Source: Lachnospiraceae bacterium (lineage in GTDB: Bacteria > Bacillota > Clostridia > Lachnospirales > Lachnospiraceae). From it: a stretch of 64,000 nt of DNA. Location: assembly GCA_024687205.1 (NCBI GenBank), contig JAILES010000041.1, forward strand, positions 124,001 to 188,000, in the 5' to 3' direction. Shown here piece by piece: positions 27,863 to 37,233 of this stretch. The notes beneath the pieces are model-generated. The model was not told the DNA's origin. It did no database searches and saw only the letters and a list, made by a program, of their open reading frames with translations. Each line of letters begins with the position of its first letter. Within the stretch, counting starts at the first letter, position 1. Made by a program: the position numbers and the translations under genes.

Positions 27863-28923
27863 GCTGGGAAGATAAAGTAAGAAAAGTAGAACCCTACGTC
27901 CCCGGCGAACAGCCGAACGTAAAGGATATGATAAAACTGAACACCAACGAGAACCCGTATCCTCCTTCGCCCAAGGTGAACGAATGCATAATGAGCCTTG
28001 ATTACGACAGGATGAGACTGTATCCGAATGCGGATGTGATGCCGCTCAGAAAGGCTCTTGCGGCATATCACGGGATAGATGTGGAACAGATCTTCGTGGG
28101 AGTCGGAAGCGATGATGTGATAGACATGGCTTTCCTTACTTTCTTTAATTCCGAAGTGCCGGTACTTTTTCCGGATGTGACTTATTCATTCTATAAAGTA
28201 TGGGCCGAGCTTTACCGTATACCTTATATACTTAAGCCTCTTGATAAGGATATGCATATCGATCCCGCGGATTACAGCGGTGAGAACGGCGGCGTGATCT
28301 TCCCGAATCCCAATGCGCCTACCGGAGTACTTGAGAGCAGGGAGACCGTGGAAAAGATAATCGCGGCCAATCCCGACAGCGTCGTAATGGTGGACGAAGC
28401 TTATGTGGACTTTGCGGGTAAGGATGCCAGCGTGCTGCCTCTGATCGACAAATATGACAATCTGCTGGTGGTAAGGACTTTCTCCAAATCCAGGGCCATG
28501 GCAGGGGCCAGGATAGGTTACTGCATGGGCAGCAAAAAACTGATCAGCAGCCTTGAGGCGGTTAAATTCTCGATCAATTCCTATACTATGAACACTCCTG
28601 CCATAGACATGGGCGTGGCTTCGGTTTCCGATGATGCGTATTTTAAAGAGACCATAGAAAAGATCGTAAATACAAGAGAACGGCTGAAAGAAGAGCTTAA
28701 AAAGCTCGGGTTCTCCATGCCTGACGGAAAGGGCAATTTCGTGTTCGCAAAACACGAGAGCGCTCCTGCGAAGGAGATATATCTTGCCTTAAGGGCAAGG
28801 AACATCTTCGTGAGATTCTTTGATACACCGGGTATCAACGACAGGCTGAGGATCACCGTAGGTACGGATGAAGAGGTGGATAAACTTATAGCCGCCCTTA
28901 AAGATATATTGGAAGGTGTGTGA
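27859..28923 (+). CDS. hisC: Histidinol-phosphate aminotransferase family (PLP, fold type I)
   Basis: MIKLNTNENPYPPSPKV..., FPNPNAPTG, VVRTFSKSRAMAGARIGY. Confidence 0.85.
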   Translation: MSWEDKVRKVEPYVPGEQPNVKDMIKLNTNENPYPPSPKVNECIMSLDYDRMRLYPNADVMPLRKALAAYHGIDVEQIFVGVGSDDVIDMAFLTFFNSEVPVLFPDVTYSFYKVWAELYRIPYILKPLDKDMHIDPADYSGENGGVIFPNPNAPTGVLESRETVEKIIAANPDSVVMVDEAYVDFAGKDASVLPLIDKYDNLLVVRTFSKSRAMAGARIGYCMGSKKLISSLEAVKFSINSYTMNTPAIDMGVASVSDDAYFKETIEKIVNTRERLKEELKKLGFSMPDGKGNFVFAKHESAPAKEIYLALRARNIFVRFFDTPGINDRLRITVGTDEEVDKLIAALKDILEGV

Positions 28924-29819
28924 AGATCATGGCTATTATTATCGATATATTAAAAGGAATGGTGATGGGGATCGCTAATGTGATCCCGGGTGTGAGCGGA
29001 GGTACCATGGCGGTGTCCATGGGTATCTATGACAGGCTGATACATGATGTCACCCATTTACTGAAGGAGTTCAAAAAGAGCTTGTTATCCCTGCTTCCCA
29101 TAGGCATAGGCATGCTGCTGGGAATAGTGGGGCTTTCAAGAGTCATAGGCTGGATGTACGACAGGGTGCCGGTTCAGACCAACTTCCTTTTCATAGGACT
29201 AATTGTCGGAGGCCTGCCTCTGATATTAAAGGAAATAAAGGGAGTAAAACCGAAGTTCTCACATATCATTTCCTTCGGGATACTCTTTGCAATAGTCATT
29301 GTGCTTGCGGTGCTGACCGGGGTGACCGGAGCGGATGCGGATCTGAGCTTCGGTTTCGTAAATCTGATAAAGCTTGTGCTCATCGGAATTGTTGCTTCAG
29401 CGACCATGGTGATCCCCGGAGTCAGCGGCTCGATGATGCTGATGCTTCTCGGTTATTATGAACCGGTGATAAAATGTATAAATGACACTGTCGATGCTTT
29501 GAAGGCAATGGATATGGCAGGCCTGGCAAAGGGCTGCGGCGTGCTTATACCCTTCGGTATAGGAGTGGTGATCGGAATCATAGTCATCGCAAAGATCATA
29601 GAGATGCTGTTCAGGAAATTCGCATCGGTGGTCTACTATGCCATAACAGGCTTGATTACGGCATCGCCCATAGCTATAATCATTATAATGATGAAACAGG
29701 ACAACTTTCCGGGATGGAGCGTGTCAGCTGTTCTTACCGGCATCGTTGCACTTGCAGCCGGCATAGTGATATCCGTACTGTTGGGAGGCGGAAGTGAAAG
29801 AAGCAACAAAAAGGAGTAA
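28920..29819 (+). CDS. DUF368 (PopT-like) membrane protein
   Basis: KGMVMGIANVIPGVSGGTMAVSMGIYDRLI and second half-repeat TMVIPGVSGSMMLMLLGYYEPVI; multiple TM helices. Confidence 0.88.
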   Translation: MKIMAIIIDILKGMVMGIANVIPGVSGGTMAVSMGIYDRLIHDVTHLLKEFKKSLLSLLPIGIGMLLGIVGLSRVIGWMYDRVPVQTNFLFIGLIVGGLPLILKEIKGVKPKFSHIISFGILFAIVIVLAVLTGVTGADADLSFGFVNLIKLVLIGIVASATMVIPGVSGSMMLMLLGYYEPVIKCINDTVDALKAMDMAGLAKGCGVLIPFGIGVVIGIIVIAKIIEMLFRKFASVVYYAITGLITASPIAIIIIMMKQDNFPGWSVSAVLTGIVALAAGIVISVLLGGGSERSNKKE

Positions 29820-31197
29820 GGTAAAAGGCAAATACGTATACAGAGGGATCTGCAGCATACTGCTTACCGCAGGCTGCCTTTTTCTGTTTTACTCAAGATG
29901 GTATCCCTTCGTTCAGGCTGATAATACCACCGGACGACTGACCGGTACAGGCAACCTGCTGATGTCGGGCGGCATCAATCTGCTGCTCACGGTTCTCTTG
30001 CTGAGAGGACTCGGAGGATACCGCATAGGTGTTGACAGACTGATGAGCGTTATCGGCTCGCAGCTTGTCAGTTTCTTTGTGGTCAACTTTATGGAGATAT
30101 TCGCATCCATGGCTGTCATGGGTATGTTCAGGGTTATCTGGAGTCTGATACCCCATTATCTGCTGCTCTTTGTTCTGGACAGTCTCTTCGGCATACTGTT
30201 CTCGATGCTGGCCGGAGCCTTGTACCGCAAGCTGTTCCCGCCCCTTAAGATAGTCGAGTTCTACTCCGAAGGTACCGAAGTGATGATGGACAAGATGAAT
30301 GCGAGACCTGATAAGTATGAGGTGAAAAGGCTTGTCCGCTGCGATGTTCCCGAAAGAGTGATACGCCGTGAGATCTCCGAATATGATGCGGTGCTGATGC
30401 ATGATATCCCCAGCCATTACAAGAATCATATATTGAAGATCTGTTTCGAGATGGATAAGAGGGTATACTTTACTCCGAAGATTTCGGATATCATAACCAA
30501 GTTTTCTACCCAGCTCAATCTCTTTGACACACCTCTTTATCTCTGCCGCAATCAGGGCATACCCCTCTGGAGGCGCATCATAAAGAGGAGCTTTGACATC
30601 ATACTCTCGCTGATAGCCATAGTGCTGCTCTCGCCCATAATGCTGATCACGGCGCTGCTGATAAAGCTTCAGGACGGCGGACCGGTCATGTATAAGCAGG
30701 AGAGGACCACTCTCGGGGGACAGCGCTTCATGATATGGAAGTTCAGGAGCATGATAGTGGATGCGGAGGCCGACGGAAAGCCCCATCCCGCAACAGATCA
30801 TGACAGCCGCATAACACCTGTGGGCAGGTTTATCAGGGCTACGAGGATAGATGAGCTTCCCCAGCTCATAAACATACTCAAAGGCGATATGTCCATAGTG
30901 GGACCCAGGCCTGAAAGAGTCGAGCATGTGGAAATGTATACCAAGGACATTCCAGAGTTTGTCTTCAGGGAAAAGATAAGAGGCGGACTTACCGGATACG
31001 CCCAGGTTTTCGGAAAGTACAATACTTCGGCGCTTGATAAGCTGAAGATGGATCTTACTTACATAATGAATTACTCGCTGCTTCTTGATGTGCAGATAAT
31101 ACTTGAGACAGTGAAGATACTCTTTATGAAGGAGAGTACCGAAGGATTCAAGCCGGCCGGAGATAAAAAAGACAATAAAAATACGAAGAAGAATTAA
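29794..31197 (+). CDS. Polyprenyl glycosylphosphotransferase / sugar transferase
   Basis: N-terminal TM helices; FDIILSLIAIVLLSPIMLITALLIKLQDGGPVMYKQERTTLGGQRFMIWKFRSM...RIDELPQLINILKGDMSIVGPRPER. Confidence 0.93.
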   Translation: MKEATKRSKVKGKYVYRGICSILLTAGCLFLFYSRWYPFVQADNTTGRLTGTGNLLMSGGINLLLTVLLLRGLGGYRIGVDRLMSVIGSQLVSFFVVNFMEIFASMAVMGMFRVIWSLIPHYLLLFVLDSLFGILFSMLAGALYRKLFPPLKIVEFYSEGTEVMMDKMNARPDKYEVKRLVRCDVPERVIRREISEYDAVLMHDIPSHYKNHILKICFEMDKRVYFTPKISDIITKFSTQLNLFDTPLYLCRNQGIPLWRRIIKRSFDIILSLIAIVLLSPIMLITALLIKLQDGGPVMYKQERTTLGGQRFMIWKFRSMIVDAEADGKPHPATDHDSRITPVGRFIRATRIDELPQLINILKGDMSIVGPRPERVEHVEMYTKDIPEFVFREKIRGGLTGYAQVFGKYNTSALDKLKMDLTYIMNYSLLLDVQIILETVKILFMKESTEGFKPAGDKKDNKNTKKN

Positions 31198-31208
31198 GGG
31201 AGAGTGAT

Positions 31209-31988
31209 ATGGACCTTAAGAGTTCGATCAGACAGGGACTGATGTATGCCATCATTCCGGCAAGGGCCGGTTCAAAGGGCGTAAAGAACAAGAACATCCG
31301 CTGTGTGAAAGGCTATCCGCTGCTGGCTTATGCCATTGCTGCCGCCGCACGCTGCGAATATGTTTCAAGGATCATAGTATCCACGGATTCGGAGGAATAT
31401 GCGAAGATCGCAAAATATTACGGGGCGGAAACGCCTTTTTTGCGTCCAGCCGAGTATGCCGCGGACAATTCACCGGACATACAGTTCATGGAACATGCCA
31501 TTACGCGGCTTTATGAAGATGAGGGAGTGCTGCCCGAATACTTCATGCATCTGAGACCGACTTCCCCCCTGAGAAAAAAGGATATAGTGGACAAGGCCTG
31601 CGAACTGATGCTGGCAGATAAGGATGCAACAAGCTTAAGGAGTGCCCATAAGCAGGTGTTCCCGCCCTATAAGATGTTCTATGCCGGAGAAGACGGCTAC
31701 TTCAGCTGCTTCAATGAGGGAATGACTCCGGATGAGGCGAACAATCCGAGACAGGATTTTAAGCAGGTATATGTACCCGACGGATATGTGGATATACTGA
31801 AGACTTCCTTTATCGCCGAAAACCATCTGATGCACGGAAACCATGTGATCGCCTATACCATAGACAAGAGTGTGGATGTGGATGCAAAGGAAGACCTGGA
31901 ATATCTGGAATTCTATATGGAGAAGAACAGATCGGAACTGTACGAATACCTGAAGGAAAGGTATAAGACTCTGGAGGAGACGGTTTGA
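31209..31988 (+). CDS. Acylneuraminate cytidylyltransferase family protein
   Basis: MYAIIPARAGSKGVKNKNIRCVKGYPLLAYAI...STDSEEYAKIAKYYGAETPFLRPAEYA...LRPTSPLR. Confidence 0.9.
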   Translation: MDLKSSIRQGLMYAIIPARAGSKGVKNKNIRCVKGYPLLAYAIAAAARCEYVSRIIVSTDSEEYAKIAKYYGAETPFLRPAEYAADNSPDIQFMEHAITRLYEDEGVLPEYFMHLRPTSPLRKKDIVDKACELMLADKDATSLRSAHKQVFPPYKMFYAGEDGYFSCFNEGMTPDEANNPRQDFKQVYVPDGYVDILKTSFIAENHLMHGNHVIAYTIDKSVDVDAKEDLEYLEFYMEKNRSELYEYLKERYKTLEETV

Positions 31989-33016
31989 AGATATTAATGA
32001 TGGGGCTGGGCAGCATAGGCCAGCGGCATGTAAGGAATATAAGAAGAGTACTCGCTGATAAGGCAGAGCTGATCGCCTACAGATCCAGGGGAAGTAAGAT
32101 CACCTTTACGGATAAGCTGGAGATAAGGGAAGGCGTGGACCTGGAAGAGGAGTACGATATAAAGGCATATACGGATATCGACGAAGCCCTTGCGCAGAAA
32201 CCCGACGCGGTATTCATCACCAATATCACTTCAAAACATATGGAATGTGCGCTTAAGGCAGCTGAGGCAGGCTGCCATATTTTCATGGAAAAACCTCTGG
32301 GTGATTCCCTTGAAGGAAGCGAAGAACTGGCAGGGCTGGTAAGAGACAAAGGACTTGTATTCTTCATGGGTTTTCAGAACCGTTATCATCCCTGTGTGAA
32401 AAAGATGAAAGAGATCATCGATAAGGGTGAACTGGGATCAACGGTTTACGGTGAATGCGAGTTTTCGGAGAGGCTCACGACCATGCACCGTTATGAGGAT
32501 TACAGGGGAACCTATATGGCGAGGAAGGATATGGGCGGAGGTCCGGTGTTCAATCTGCTGATGCATGATCTGGATATCATCAGATCACTCTTCGGCTCGC
32601 CGGACAGGATCGTTGCGACGCTGAGAAAGAAGAGCGGCCTTGATATCGATGTGGAAGAAGGAGCGAACGGCATATTCGCCTGGGAAGGAGATAAGGACTT
32701 TGAGTTCGCTGTACATACTGATTTTATACAGTATCCCCCCGCCCACCGTTTTAAGATAGTGTGTGATGCAGGAAGGATCGAAGCCGATCTGAATGCGGCG
32801 AAAGTAAGAATATATGCGGGGGATGAACCTGCGAGAGAAGAGAGCTTCGAAGACTTCCAGAGAAATGATATGTTCATAGAGGAACTGAAGGATTTCCTGG
32901 ACTGCATCGAAGGAAAGAGAGACAGGCTTATAAGCTTTGAAGACGGGCTTGAAGCGCTGAAGATGGCTGTAGCGATGAAGAAGTCGGCAGCGGAGGAAAG
33001 AAGCATCAGACTGTAA
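31985..33016 (+). CDS. Gfo/Idh/MocA family oxidoreductase (TTG start)
   Basis: MKILMMGLGSIGQRHVRNI...ITNITSKHMECALKAAEAGCHIFMEKPL. Confidence 0.9.
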   Translation: MKILMMGLGSIGQRHVRNIRRVLADKAELIAYRSRGSKITFTDKLEIREGVDLEEEYDIKAYTDIDEALAQKPDAVFITNITSKHMECALKAAEAGCHIFMEKPLGDSLEGSEELAGLVRDKGLVFFMGFQNRYHPCVKKMKEIIDKGELGSTVYGECEFSERLTTMHRYEDYRGTYMARKDMGGGPVFNLLMHDLDIIRSLFGSPDRIVATLRKKSGLDIDVEEGANGIFAWEGDKDFEFAVHTDFIQYPPAHRFKIVCDAGRIEADLNAAKVRIYAGDEPAREESFEDFQRNDMFIEELKDFLDCIEGKRDRLISFEDGLEALKMAVAMKKSAAEERSIRL

Positions 33017-33049
33017 AAAACAAAGGTCCGTAACAGAAGGGAGACAAAC

Positions 33050-33892
33050 ATGAAGAAGATCTACATGGACAGATTCAGTATAGAAGGAAAGGTCTGCATT
33101 ATTACCGGAGGCGGCGGCCTGATAGGAATGAAGCATGCCGAGGCCGTACTGGAAGGAGACGGGATCCCCGTACTCATCGATATTTCGGAGGCGGCGATGG
33201 AGCGGGTGAAGAACAGCCTTACTGAAGAGTATGGTGAGGAACCCGTGATGGAATGCATAAAGACGGACATTACGGACAGGGCGGCCCTTGAAAAAGTAAG
33301 GGACGGACTGCTTGAAAAATACGGACACATAGACGTGCTGATAAACAATGCGGCAAATAATCCTAAAGTGGAAGGAGGCTCGAAAAATCTCGGGGCCATA
33401 CGCTTCCATAATTTCCCGAAGGATATGTGGGATCAGGATATAGCCGTGGGACTCACCGGCGCTTTTCTCTGCGCCCAGGTCTTCGGTGAAGTGATGGAAA
33501 AGCAGGAAAGCGGCATAGTACTTAACATCTCCTCGGACTACGGACTCATCGCACCGGATCAGAGGATATACAGAAAAGAAGGCATACCCGATGAGGAGCA
33601 GACCGTAAAGCCGGTTTCCTATTCGGTGGTAAAACATGCCCTGATAGGACTGACGAAGTATCTTGCGGTATACTGGGCGGACAAGGGGATAAGAGTGAAC
33701 ACCCTCTGCCCCGCAAGCCTTGAGAACGGACAGAACGAGGAGTTTAAGGAGAAGATATCAAAACTTATCCCTCTCGGCCGTATGAGCAGACCGGATGAAT
33801 ATGTGTGCACGATACTCTATATGATATCCGGCGCGGCAACATATATGACAGGCGCCACCGTTGTCCTTGACGGCGGCAGGACCATCTGGTAA
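33050..33892 (+). CDS. SDR family oxidoreductase
   Basis: GKVCIITGGGGLIGMKHAEAVLEGD...LINNAANNPK...YSVVKHALIGLTKYLA; C-terminal TGATVVLDGGRTIW. Confidence 0.92.
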   Translation: MKKIYMDRFSIEGKVCIITGGGGLIGMKHAEAVLEGDGIPVLIDISEAAMERVKNSLTEEYGEEPVMECIKTDITDRAALEKVRDGLLEKYGHIDVLINNAANNPKVEGGSKNLGAIRFHNFPKDMWDQDIAVGLTGAFLCAQVFGEVMEKQESGIVLNISSDYGLIAPDQRIYRKEGIPDEEQTVKPVSYSVVKHALIGLTKYLAVYWADKGIRVNTLCPASLENGQNEEFKEKISKLIPLGRMSRPDEYVCTILYMISGAATYMTGATVVLDGGRTIW

Positions 33893-33907
33893 AGAAAGGA
33901 CGGTATT

Positions 33908-35239
33908 ATGAAGAAATACACAAAGGATGACGTGAGAAGAGTGGTTGAAGAAGAGGATGTGGAGTTCATACGTCTGCAGTTTACCGATCTTTTCGGAAAC
34001 CTCAAGAATATGGCCATCACTGCGGGACAGCTTGAAAAAGCTCTCGATAACCGCTGCATGTTCGACGGGTCTTCCGTTGACGGTTTCGGTGATCCGGAAG
34101 GCAGTGACATGTATCTTTATCCCGATACCAATACGATGAACATTTTCCCCTGGAGACCCCAGCACGGCAAAGTGGCAAGACTGATCTGTGATGTGTATAC
34201 CCGGGACAGGAAGCCCTATGCGGGAGATCCCAGATATGTACTCAAGCGCGCAATGGAAGAAGCGGGGAAGCTGGGATATTCACTCAACGTCGGGCCTGAG
34301 TGCGAGTTCTTCCTTTTCCAGACCGATGAAAACGCACAGCCCACCACCATAGCAAATGACCAGGGCGGATATTTTGACCTCGGCCCCGTGGATCTTGGCG
34401 AGAATGCCAGAAGGGACATGGTCCTGACTCTGGAGGAGATGGGCTTTGATATAGAATCCTCCCATCATGAGGCGGCACCGGCGCAGCACGAGATAGATTT
34501 CAAATATGATGAGGCTCTTGCAACAGCCGATAATATCATGACCTTCAAGCTTACGGTAAAGACCATAGCAAGAAGGCACGGGCAGCATGCGACCTTCATG
34601 CCTAAGCCCAAGAGCGATACCCAGGGTTCGGGCATGTATCTGAACCTGTCACTGGAAAAGGACGGAAAGAACATCTTTGCTGACAGCAGCGATCCCGAAG
34701 GGATCAGCGAAGAGGCCAGGTATTTCATAGGCGGTCTTCTAAAACATATCAGAGGTATGAGCGCGGTGCTGAACCCGCTGGTCAATTCCTACAAGAGACT
34801 GGTACCCGGATATGAAGCTCCGGTGTACACGGGCTGGGGAAGAGGAAACTTATCACAGGTCATAAGGGTTCCCCACAGAGAAGAAGGAAACGTCAGGGTG
34901 GAACTGAGGAGCCCCGATTCCGCCGCCAATCCCTATCTTGCCATCGCAGTGTCACTGATGGCCGGACTTGACGGTATTAAGAATAAGATACTTCCGCCGC
35001 CGGCAGTCAGCTTAAAGCCCGAAAACATGAGCGAAGAGGAGCGGAAGGCCGCAGGGATCGAGAGACTTCCCGAGGATCTGAATACTGCCATAGATGAACT
35101 GCTTAAGGACAAACTGATAACGGAAACACTCGGGGAACATATAACCGCCGTCTTCACCCGGGCAAAGAGAAATGAATGGCGGGAATACAACGAGGAAGTA
35201 TCAAGCTGGGAAGTACAGAGATATCTGAACAGGTATTAA
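33908..35239 (+). CDS. glnA: Glutamine synthetase type I
   Basis: VEFIRLQFTDLFGNLKNMAIT, FDGSSVDGF, ESSHHEAAPAQHEIDF, NPLVNSYKRLVPGYEAPVYTGWGRGN. Confidence 0.97.
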   Translation: MKKYTKDDVRRVVEEEDVEFIRLQFTDLFGNLKNMAITAGQLEKALDNRCMFDGSSVDGFGDPEGSDMYLYPDTNTMNIFPWRPQHGKVARLICDVYTRDRKPYAGDPRYVLKRAMEEAGKLGYSLNVGPECEFFLFQTDENAQPTTIANDQGGYFDLGPVDLGENARRDMVLTLEEMGFDIESSHHEAAPAQHEIDFKYDEALATADNIMTFKLTVKTIARRHGQHATFMPKPKSDTQGSGMYLNLSLEKDGKNIFADSSDPEGISEEARYFIGGLLKHIRGMSAVLNPLVNSYKRLVPGYEAPVYTGWGRGNLSQVIRVPHREEGNVRVELRSPDSAANPYLAIAVSLMAGLDGIKNKILPPPAVSLKPENMSEEERKAAGIERLPEDLNTAIDELLKDKLITETLGEHITAVFTRAKRNEWREYNEEVSSWEVQRYLNRY

Positions 35240-35260
35240 TTCGAGGAAAGGAGAGAGGGT

Positions 35261-35809
35261 TTGGCCGGGGTAGTCGTTCTGTTTGGAAAAGTTCAGGAAG
35301 CCGCGGCCGTTAAGGATCTCCTGGTAAAAAGGGGATATGACGTATCCGCCGCATGTACTCTGGGCTCCCAGGCCCTTTCGGCTCTGGATGATCTGGACAG
35401 GGGTATAGTCGTCTGCGGATACAGATATGCCGACATGATCTACTCCGGACTGTGGGCGCAGCTCCCGAAGGGTTTCAGGATGCTGCTTATCGCCGGCGGA
35501 GGAGTGATCGAAGAAGGTGTGGAAGAAGATGTGATAACGCTTCCGATGCCGCTTAAAGTTGAGGATCTGACCGCTACCCTGGATATGATGCTCTCGACGA
35601 TGGAGAGACAGAGGAAGAAAGAAAAAGCTTATAAACAACGGGGACGGGACGACAGCGACAGGCGCCTGCTCAATGAGGCTAAATCGGTACTGATGGGACG
35701 TAATCACATGAGTGAACAGGAAGCCCACCGCTATATGCAGAAAAGCTGTATGGAGAGCGGCAGGGGAATGACGGAGACGGCAAAACTGATACTTACCCTT
35801 ATGGGTTGA
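35261..35809 (+). CDS. ANTAR-domain response regulator-like protein (TTG start)
   Basis: Receiver-like N-terminus; C-terminal ANTAR helices RRLLNEAKSVLMGRNHMSEQEAHRYMQKSCMESGRGMTETAKLIL; adjacent to glnA. Confidence 0.85.
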   Translation: MAGVVVLFGKVQEAAAVKDLLVKRGYDVSAACTLGSQALSALDDLDRGIVVCGYRYADMIYSGLWAQLPKGFRMLLIAGGGVIEEGVEEDVITLPMPLKVEDLTATLDMMLSTMERQRKKEKAYKQRGRDDSDRRLLNEAKSVLMGRNHMSEQEAHRYMQKSCMESGRGMTETAKLILTLMG

Positions 35810-35821
35810 TATGGAGGTAAT

Positions 35822-36652
35822 ATGAAATTTACAAAGATGCAGGGCTGCGGAAACGATTATGTATACGTGGACGGCAGCAGGGAAAAAGTAAGTGACAAAG
35901 CGGAAATGGCAATACGGGTTTCAGACAGACATTTCGGTATAGGTTCCGACGGACTGATATTCATCAATCCCTCTGAAATCGCCGATTTTGAGATGGAAAT
36001 GTACAATGCGGACGGCAGCCGCGGAAGGATGTGCGGCAACGGCATACGTTGCGTCGCAAAGTATGTATATGATCATAAGCTTACGGATAAGAATCCTCTT
36101 ACCGTGGAAAGCTTCGGCAGCGTTAAGACACTGTGGCTCACAGTGAATAACGGACTGGTGGAACGGGTGCGTGTCAATATGGGAGAACCCATACTCGAAG
36201 CGGAAAAGATACCCGTGAATACCGGAGAAAGCGGAAGGGTGATAGGAAAAAAGCTAAGTGCTGACGGCAGGGAATATCAGATGACCTGTGTGTCAATGGG
36301 CAATCCCCATGCGGTGGTATATGTGGATGATGTATCTGCGGTGGAGATAGAGAAGACCGGTCCCTGTTTTGAAAAAAATGAGGTCTTTCCGGAATCGGTA
36401 AATACGGAATTCGTGCAGATAGTGGACAGGAACAGACTGAAGATGCGCGTATGGGAAAGGGGAAGCGGTGAGACCCTGGCCTGCGGAACCGGCGCCTGCG
36501 CTACCGTGGTTGCAAGCGTGCTTAACGGGCTTGTTGACAGGAAGGTCAAAGTTGAACTGCTTGGCGGAGAACTTGAGATAGAATGGAATGAAGAAGATAA
36601 CTGCGTTTACATGACAGGACCCGCTGTAGAGGTATTCAGCGGAGAGATTTAA
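35822..36652 (+). CDS. dapF: Diaminopimelate epimerase
   Basis: [17 protein letters not shown]...[16 protein letters not shown]...[12 protein letters not shown]. Confidence 0.97.
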   Translation: MKFTKMQGCGNDYVYVDGSREKVSDKAEMAIRVSDRHFGIGSDGLIFINPSEIADFEMEMYNADGSRGRMCGNGIRCVAKYVYDHKLTDKNPLTVESFGSVKTLWLTVNNGLVERVRVNMGEPILEAEKIPVNTGESGRVIGKKLSADGREYQMTCVSMGNPHAVVYVDDVSAVEIEKTGPCFEKNEVFPESVNTEFVQIVDRNRLKMRVWERGSGETLACGTGACATVVASVLNGLVDRKVKVELLGGELEIEWNEEDNCVYMTGPAVEVFSGEI

Positions 36653-36667
36653 AGGAGGTGTGATGAT

Positions 36668-37219
36668 ATGGCAAAGGTGATAACTTTTCTGGCAGACGGA
36701 TTCGAGGAGATAGAAGCCCTTACTCCCGTGGATATCTTAAGACGCGGCGGTATCGAAGTAGTGACGGTTTCCATCAGCGGCAATAAGACGGTATACGGCT
36801 CCCACGGTATCAATGTTGAAGCGGATGCGGTATTTTCGGAGGCTGATATCGACAGTGCGGATATGCTCTTTTTACCCGGTGGGAAGAAGGGAACCGAGAA
36901 TCTCGATAACAGCGAAGCCGTCAAGGCAAAGATAAGAGAGTTCCTGGCAGCAGACAAATATGTGGCGGCCATCTGTGCGGCACCTACCGTACTCGGACAT
37001 ATGGGTGTGCTTGAAGGAAAGAAGGCTACCTGCTACGGCGGTCTCGAAGGACAGCTTACAGGGGCCATAACATCGACGGATGCCGTTGTTGTTGACGGCA
37101 ATATAATCACTTCAAGAGGAATGGGAACTTCGCTGGATCTGGCCCTTAAGCTGCTGGAGATCTTTAGCGATGAGGAAAGCGCAAAGAAAATGGCCGCAGC
37201 GGTTATGCGTCCCTGCTGA
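36668..37219 (+). CDS. DJ-1/PfpI family protein
   Basis: MAKVITFLADGFEEIEALTPVDILRRGGIEV...LFLPGGKKGTENL...AAICAAPTVLGHMGVL. Confidence 0.93.
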   Translation: MAKVITFLADGFEEIEALTPVDILRRGGIEVVTVSISGNKTVYGSHGINVEADAVFSEADIDSADMLFLPGGKKGTENLDNSEAVKAKIREFLAADKYVAAICAAPTVLGHMGVLEGKKATCYGGLEGQLTGAITSTDAVVVDGNIITSRGMGTSLDLALKLLEIFSDEESAKKMAAAVMRPC

Positions 37220-37233
37220 TGTAAAGCTCTGTC

